The notes beneath the pieces were generated by a model. That model made no database searches. It had not been told where the DNA came from and saw only the letters and a list, made by a program, of their open reading frames with translations. Made by a program: the position numbers and the translations under genes. A stretch of 64,000 bases of DNA. Source: Salvelinus alpinus (Eukaryota > Chordata > Actinopteri > Salmoniformes > Salmonidae). Positions 57,976 through 64,000 of the stretch are shown piece after piece. Where the stretch lies: positions 35,844,728 to 35,908,727 of the forward strand of contig NC_092115.1 of assembly GCF_045679555.1 (NCBI RefSeq), in the 5' to 3' direction. Position 1 is the first letter of the stretch; the number at the start of each line of letters is the position of its first letter.

Positions 57976-58373
57976 TACCCCTTTTTCATGGTATCCAATT
58001 GGTAGTAGTAGTTACTGTCTTGTCTCATCGCTGCAACTGCCTCTCCCAAGATCGAGAGTCGTGCGTCCTCCTAAACACAACCCAACCCGCACCAATGTGT
58101 CGGAGGAAACACCGTACCCCTAGCGCCCAGGGCACAGTGTGGCGTTCACTACTCCCAGCCCGCCACAGGAGTCGCTAGTGCACGATGAGACAAGGATATC
58201 CCTGCTGGCCAAACCCTCCCTAACCCAGACAACGCTGGGCCAATTATGCGTCGCCCCATGAGCCTCCCGGTCGCGGCCGGCTGCGGCAGAGCCTGGGCTC
58301 GAACCCAGAGTCTCTGGTGGCACAGCTATCACTGCGATGCAGTGCCTTCGACCACTGTGCCACCCGGGAGGCC
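57976..58373 (-). mobile_element. tRNA-derived SINE, full length, with 17-bp TSD
   Basis: Read on the minus strand it starts ggcctcccgggtggcacagtgg (box A region), has a box B-like gggttcgagccca, the shared SINE body, and ends in an A-rich ggggta tail. The word actatctactagtttta flanks both sides exactly (57959-57975 and 58374-58390), a clear target-primed insertion. Confidence 0.93.
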
Positions 58374-58390
58374 ACTATCTACTAGTTTTA

Positions 58391-58843
58391 ATGTCTAGCA
58401 TTAACACTAAAACCGTTGGGCCTTGAGGAACCCCCCTTCGAGCTAATGAGCAGTCATTCTGACTGCAATATTCTAACAGTGCAATACATACATTTCATAT
58501 ATGCTATCGCAAAAATAATCATTTGTTGGTGTTTATTAAGGTATCATGTAACATTAGAATACGAATAACACATATATTTCAAATAACACAATAGCATTTT
58601 CATTCGTCTACAGGCTAATTAAACATAAAATAAAGAAATTTCAATCAATTTTATTCGTGGAGTGCCTTTGGTATAACTATGAAACAGAACGCATATGTGT
58701 TGGAACGTGATAACAGCTTCTTATACAGCGACAAAATAAAATACCCCAACCACGCGGACGCACCGTCAGCAAGACGCGTGTCGGATGTCACATAAACAAC
58801 GAAAGTTGGTGAGTGCGTTGCTGATGTTGTTTTTTGCTTGATA
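58391..58843. other. Unassigned AT-rich sequence
   Basis: No gene or transposon end recognised. Confidence 0.4.
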
Positions 58844-60449
58844 CAGTGGGGAGAACAAGTATTTGATACACTGCCGATTTTGCAGGTTTTCCTACTTACA
58901 AAGCATGTAGAAGTCTGTAATTTTTATCATAGGTACACTTCAACTGTGAGAGACGGAATCTAAAACAAAAATCCAGAAAATCACATTGTATGATTTTTAA
59001 GTAATTAATTTGCATTTTATTGCATGACATAAGTATTTGATACATCAGAAAAGCAGAACTTAATATTTGGTACAGAAACCTTTGTTTGCAATTACAGAGA
59101 TCATACGTTTCCTGTAGTTCTTGACCAGGTTTGCACACACTGCAGCAGGGATTTTGGCCCACTCCTCCATACAGACCTTCTCCAGATCCTTCAGGTTTCG
59201 GGGCTGTCGCTGGGCAATACGGACTTTCAGCTCCCTCCAAAGATTTTCTATTGGGTTCAGGTCTGGAGATTGGCTAGGCCACTCCAGGACCTTGAGATGC
59301 TTCTTACGGAGCCACTCCTTAGTTGCCCTGGCTGTGTGTTTCGGGTCGTTGTCATGCTGGAAGACCCAGCCACGACCCCTTCAATGCTCTTACTGAGGGA
59401 AGGAGGTTGTTGGCCAAGATCTCGCGATACATGGCCCCATCCATCCTCCCCTCAATACGGTGCAGTCGTCCTGTCCCCTTTGCAGAAAAGCATCCCCAAA
59501 GAATGATGTTTCCACCTCCATGCTTCACGGTTGAGATGGTGTTCTTGGGGTTGTACTCATCCTTCTTCTTCCTCCAAACACGGCGAGTGGAGTTTAGACC
59601 AAAAAGCTCTATTTTTGTCTCATCAGACCACATGACCTTCTCCCATTCCTCCTCTGGATCATCCAGATGGTCATTGGCAAACTTCAGACGGGCCTAGGCA
59701 TGCGCTGGCTTGAGCAGGGGGACCTTGCGTGCGCTGCAGGATTTTAATCCATGACGGCGTAGTGTGTTACTAATGGTTTTCTTTGAGACTGTGGTCCCAG
59801 CTCTCTTCAGGTCATTGACCAGGTCCTGCCGTGTAGTTCTGGGCTGATCCCTCACCTTCCTCGTGATCATTGATGCCCCACGAGGTGAGATCTTGCATGG
59901 AGCCCCAGACCGAGGGTGATTGACCGTCATCTTGAACTTCTTCCATTTTCTAATAATTGCGCCAACAGTTGTTGCCTTCTCACCAAGCTGCTTGCCTATT
60001 GTCCTGTAGCCCATCCCAGCCTTGTGCAGGTCTACAATTTTAGCCCTGATGTCCTTACACAGCTCTCTGGTCTTGGCCATTGCGGAGAGGTTGGAGTCTG
60101 TTTGATCGAGTGTGTGGACAGGTGTCTTTTATACAGGTAACGAGTTCAAACAGGTGCAGTTAATACAGGTAATGATTGGAGAACAGGAGGGCTTCTTAAA
60201 GAAAAACTAACAGGTCTGTGAGAGCTGGAATTCTTACTGGTTGGTAGGTGATCAAATACTTATGTCATGCAATAAAATGCTAATTAATTACTTAGAAATC
60301 ATACAATGTGATTTTCTGGATTTTTGTTTTAGATTCCGTATCTCACAGTTGAAGTGTACCTATGATAAAAAATTACAGACCTCTACATGCGTTGTAAGTA
60401 GGAAAACCTGCAAAATCGGCAGTGTATCAAATACTTGTTCTCCCCACTG
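58844..60449 (-). mobile_element. Tc1 element, inverted sister of 50535-52140
   Basis: Complete ends cagtggggagaac flanked by TA on both sides. The transposase is on the minus strand from 60080. By eye it is nearly identical to the copy at 50535. Confidence 0.95.
59058..60080 (-). pseudogene. Tc1 transposase, minus strand, two lesions
   Basis: It begins [18 protein letters not shown] and shares the helix-turn-helix and DD34E blocks with the copy at 50903. Its lesions differ: a CAG-to-TAG change at about 59694-59696 after the PAHA residues, and a small deletion near 59380 after VRALK. The [10 protein letters not shown] codons that are mutated in the other copy are intact here. The C-terminus ends KGFCTKY. 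Confidence 0.9.
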
Positions 60450-60572
60450 TATGTAGGGCCTGCTCTCTCAGGAATTACGTTATGTGATGATAATCGGCCC
60501 ATAGCATTGTCACCGGCTTGATTATTCAAACAGTGCCATCCCTTCCACTCTCTTGTCTCACTGCGCACCTGC

Positions 60573-60761
60573 TCAGTGAGCACCGCCATTTTTGCTCTTA
60601 GGCCTCTGAAGTGTAGGCTCAGGCTGAGGCTCAGAATCAGAAGAATACTCGTCAGAGATGTCATGATTCATTTGTACCCCACCATCTGAGTCATTTTCAT
60701 TCAAATTGTGTAGCAACACTAATACAGCATGTGCATCCATTTGTCTTGATCTTCTTGCCAT
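60573..60761 (-). pseudogene. Possible piggyBac-derived (PGBD-like) N-terminus
   Basis: A frame of 62 codons starts MARRSRQMDAHAVLVLL and goes into an acidic DSDGG and DEYSSDSEPQPEP stretch. Acidic N-termini of this kind open fish piggyBac transposase-derived proteins, as I recall. No catalytic domain follows, so it would be a fragment. The assignment is tentative. Confidence 0.35.
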
Positions 60762-61004
60762 TGTAAATTATGCACACTCAATGTGCACTCCAAGTAGGAC
60801 AGAGTAGACTGATAAGACTGCTTGGAATTCAGTGGACTGATATTGGCTACATACAATATTGAGATTATAATTCAAATAGATCAATACAATAGAATGGCCC
60901 GCCCTGTTCTTCATTGACCATTAATGATTACATAATTATGCATCGTTCACTTCTCCTTGCTCATCAACTCACCCATTCTCCCACATCATACTTTAATATG
61001 TTTA

Positions 61005-62233
61005 AATTTGGGGTTTTCCACATTTTAATACATTACAGCATTATTCTAAAATTGATTCAAATGTTTTTTCCCCCTTCATCAATCTACACACAATACACCA
61101 CAATAACAAAGCAAAAATAGGTTTTTATACAAAAATGAAAAAAAATATGTTTTAATAAAAAACTGAAAAATAGACATTTACATAAGTATTCAGACCCTTT
61201 ACTCAGTACTTTGTTGAAGCATCTTTGGCAGTGATTACAGCCTCAAGTCTTCTTGGGTATGACGCTACAAGCTTGGCACACCTGTATTTGGGGAGTTTCT
61301 CCCATTCTTCTCTGCAGATCCTCTCAAGCTCTGTCAGGTTGGATGGGGAGCATAGTAGAACAGCTTTTTCAGGTCTCTCCAGAGATTTTTCGATCGGGTT
61401 CAAGTCCAGGCTCTGGCTGGGCCACTCAAGGATGTTCAAAGACTTGTTCCGAAGCCACTCCTGCGTTGTCTTGGCTGTGTGCTTAGGGTCATTGTCCTTT
61501 TGTAAGGTGAACCTTCGCCCCAGGCTGAGGTGCTAAGCGCCCTTGAGCAGGTTTTCGTCAAGGATCTCTCTGTACTCTGCTTCGTTCATCTTTCCCTCGA
61601 TCCTGACTAGTCTCCCAGTCCCTGCAGCTGAAAAACATCCCCACAACATGATGCTACCACCACCATGCTTCATCGTTGTGACAGTGCCAGGTTTCCTCCA
61701 GACGTGACACTTGGCATTCAGGCCAAAGACTTCAATCTTGGTTTCATCAGACCAGAGAATCTTGTGTCTCATGGTCTGAGAGTCAATTAGTTGCCTTTTA
61801 ACAAACTTCAAGCGGGCTGTCATGTGTGTTTTACTGAGGAGTAGCTTCTGTCTGGCCACTGTACCACAAAGGCCTGATTGGTGGAGTGCTGCAGAGATGG
61901 TTGTCCTTCTGGAAGGTTCTCCCATCTCCACAGAGGAACTCTGGAGCTCTGTCAGAGTGACCGGTCACCTCCCTGACAAAGGCCCTCCTCTCCCGATGTC
62001 TCAGTTTGGCCAGGCAGCCAGCTCTAGGAAGAGTGTTGGTCGTTCCAAACTTCTTCCATTTAAGAATGATGGAGGCCACTGTGTTCTTGGAGACCTTCAA
62101 TTATGCAGACATTTTTTGGTAGCCTGCCCCAGATCTGTGCCTCGACACAATCCTATCTTGGAGCTCTACGGACAATTCCTTCGACCTCATGGCTTGGTTT
62201 TTGCTCTGACATGCACTGTCAACTGTGGGACTT
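61005..62233 (-). mobile_element. Tc1 element fragment (cagtgcattcgg family), minus
   Basis: The C-terminal end of the transposase is at 61203 (AKDASTKY in reverse order) and the frame proceeds upstream through [32 protein letters not shown] (about 61640), [16 protein letters not shown] (about 61745) and VSKNTVASIILKWKKFGT (about 62085) to the leader at 62230. Several frameshifts break it. The outer terminal repeat on the left is truncated. On the right the leader stops at a TA where a Sleeping-Beauty-family end is joined. Confidence 0.9.
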
Positions 62234-62235
62234 TA

Positions 62236-62330
62236 CAGTTGAAGTCGGAAGTTTACATACACGTAGGTTGGAGTCATTAAAATTCATTTTTCAACCACTC
62301 CACAAATTTCTTGTTAACAAACTATAGTTC
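62236..62330. mobile_element. Sleeping-Beauty-family terminal fragment
   Basis: cagttgaagtcggaagtttacatacacgtagg to caaactatagtt is one outer end of the family at 1701, 16076 and 31955. The rest of the element is missing. The junction with the neighbouring Tc1 leader is the same as at 33568. Confidence 0.9.
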
Positions 62331-63797
62331 TGCAACATTCAAACCGAACAGTGTACCAAACAAGCATTTGGTCACCTTCACCAGAAAGATTTGGATGGGC
62401 TAAAACTGTTGATTTCTGGACACATTTGTGGACACTCTTACCAGAGGCTGACAAAGTGAGGTGTGGTTGCAAAAGTAGCCACTTTGTTGTCGGAAGTGTT
62501 GATGCAAGGATGCTGGATTGTCATGCATTGCATTATGACATTGTGCTGGCACATGTGAACAAGGTCCTAACTCTTTAATTTTCTTCACTAATCACAACGT
62601 AAGGAATACATTTGATGTATTTTTTACTTGATTTCATGTTTTTTTTATTTATGTAGAAAATGTACATTTATATGACTATGGATTCATTACATCTCCATTG
62701 GCGGCCATTTTGAATTCTGCTTCCTTGTTAATTTTGAAATGAGCACTCTGTCTTGGATGTTTTCATATCACCTGAGGAATGTTTGTACCAAATTGCATGC
62801 ATTTTTATCTGTTGCAATACAGTTTTCGTCGTTAAATACTGGCTATTATGGCAGCCATTTAAAATTTTGCAGTAACTCACTTCCTGTTCAATTTTGAAAT
62901 GGGAACCCCTTCTGGGATGTTTTCATATCACCGGAGGAATGTTTGTACCAAATGTCATGCTTGCAACTGCTTCGTAAAGGGTATTTTATGTCCTAAGGCC
63001 CTTGACAACTACCTGCTATAGCCCATTACCCTTAACAACTCAGAAACAACCGTCTAGCCACTGTAGCTATCCAACAAAGTTTGTTTTCTTCAGCTGGCTG
63101 ACAGCAGCTGCCCTAATCTATCATCTTTACATTCAGTACAGCCATTGTTACTGTGACAGTTGCATCCTCTTAACCGCATTGACAGATGCAAAATTATTCC
63201 CATGAATACATTGGGAGAAGTCGGTCTTTAGGTTTCATATTTCATTTGGCAAGTTTTGCAATAGAGTAATAATGTTTGCACATGAACAATGGTGCCCCCT
63301 ACTGAATAAAGTACGCTAATGCACTGTAATAGACTAGAACTACTGTATGACTCAGCATTTTATGCTATACAGAAACATATGTGTATTGAACATCAAAAAC
63401 AGGAAATAACAGATATTTTCAACAACAAAGACAAAACCAGTGTGAAGAGCCAAAAAATGATTACCCATACTTGACCAAGGCAACATACACAAAACAATGA
63501 AAAGTGCAGACTTGAGTAAGCCTACCTACTTGACCATTTCCATTCAGTACAAAGATGATCAATGAAAAGAAACAGTGCATCATTTACATTTTTCATAGTC
63601 ATAAAGGCAACAAGAAAAACAAAAACAATTTCTCTAACAGCCTACAATACAAGGGCAGACAGTGATTTGGAGGCCCCTGGCAGAGGCCAGGCCGAGGTCA
63701 GGCAGAGACAGTTTTTTATTTTCACTTCAAAAAGTAGATTACTTTCAGATGTTCATACAAAATAATTCCAGCATCTGTACTGGAGAACGCATCCGAG
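62331..63797. other. Unassigned, with tandem duplication
   Basis: Two diverged copies of a segment of about 170 bp (gccattttgaattctgcttcc and gccatttaaaattttgcag, then ttttgaaatg, ggatgttttcatatcacc, gaggaatgtttgtaccaaat) lie at about 62703-62805 and 62853-62960. A 75-codon open frame at 62351 is not recognised. Confidence 0.45.
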
Positions 63798-64000
63798 AGG
63801 GGGGGGAGTTTCTCCCATTCTTCTCTACAGATCCTCTCAAGCTCTGTCAGATTGGATGGGGAGCGTTGCTGTACAGCTATTTTCAGGTCTGTCCAGAGAT
63901 GTTCAATCGGGTTCAAGTCCGGGCTCTGGCTGGGTCACTCAAGGAGATTCTTAGACTTGTCCCGAAGCCACTCCTGCATTGTCTTGGCTGTGTGCTTAGG
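63798..64000 (-). mobile_element. Tc1 fragment (cagtgcattcgg family), cut by window end
   Basis: The minus strand encodes [26 protein letters not shown] and EEWEKLP, the C-terminal catalytic block with Glu. The sequence begins abruptly after a G run at 63799-63806 and continues beyond the window. Confidence 0.88.

Overview
The window is vertebrate, and the repeat content marks it as a salmonid fish (Salmo, Oncorhynchus or Salvelinus type). Evidence: Tc1 elements of the same family as the Sleeping Beauty source elements (IR/DR ends opening cagttgaagtcggaagt), several other salmonid Tc1 families, tRNA-derived SINEs with a salmonid body, LINE/SINE tails ending in the gtcattgtaaataagaa motif, and split, spliced host genes. 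There is no bacterial-style gene organisation. About half of the window is transposable element sequence, much of it nested.

Host genes. (1) A + strand gene enters from the left. Two or three short exons (about 1540-1666, 3450-3521, 4115-4288) encode SHIPPO-like PGPGAY protein resembling CIMAP2/LEXM (C1orf177). Its introns hold a Tc1 element and a small inverted-repeat element, and one exon may carry a stop codon. (2) A complete plpp3 (phospholipid phosphatase 3) gene lies on the minus strand, from exon 1 at 53287 to the stop at 30978, with a 3' UTR down to about 29405. Six exons join in phase to a 314-residue PAP2 phosphatase with all three catalytic motifs. Intron 1 holds a second, phase-compatible version of exon 2 and intron 2 holds a decayed third version, so exon 2 has been duplicated and may be spliced as a mutually exclusive exon.

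Transposon layout. 87-1354 hAT-type nonautonomous element; 1701-3309 Sleeping-Beauty-family Tc1; 4363-5806 Tc1 followed by a SINE; 6349-6846 LINE fragment split by a hAT-type MITE; 7233-8705 nonautonomous element plus a Tc1 fragment; 9352-11989 composite with a Tc1 inside; 16076-17648 Sleeping-Beauty-family Tc1; 20852-27640 Tc1 containing a structurally complete Ty3/Gypsy chromovirus (21058-26146, 5-bp TSD, near-identical LTRs) and a short repeat with 6-bp TSD. Inside plpp3: a Tc1 holding a solo LTR and a second Tc1 (31242-34742), a 43-bp minisatellite (36330-36853), a Mutator-like foldback element (43793-44286), a ZBED5-like hAT gene broken by a LINE and a solo LTR (45863-49979), and a nearly intact Tc1 (50535-52140). 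Right of plpp3: a LINE with a SINE (56640-58390), a second copy of that Tc1 in inverted orientation (58844-60449), a piggyBac-like N-terminal fragment, and a truncated copy of the same nested Tc1 composite seen in intron 5.

The most interesting signals are the exon-2 cassette of plpp3, the self-priming signature of the chromovirus (10-nt complementarity between PBS and predicted mRNA 5' end, TATA box 31 nt upstream), the two copies of one nested Tc1-in-Tc1 junction, and an ORF that reads through exactly when two insertions are removed.
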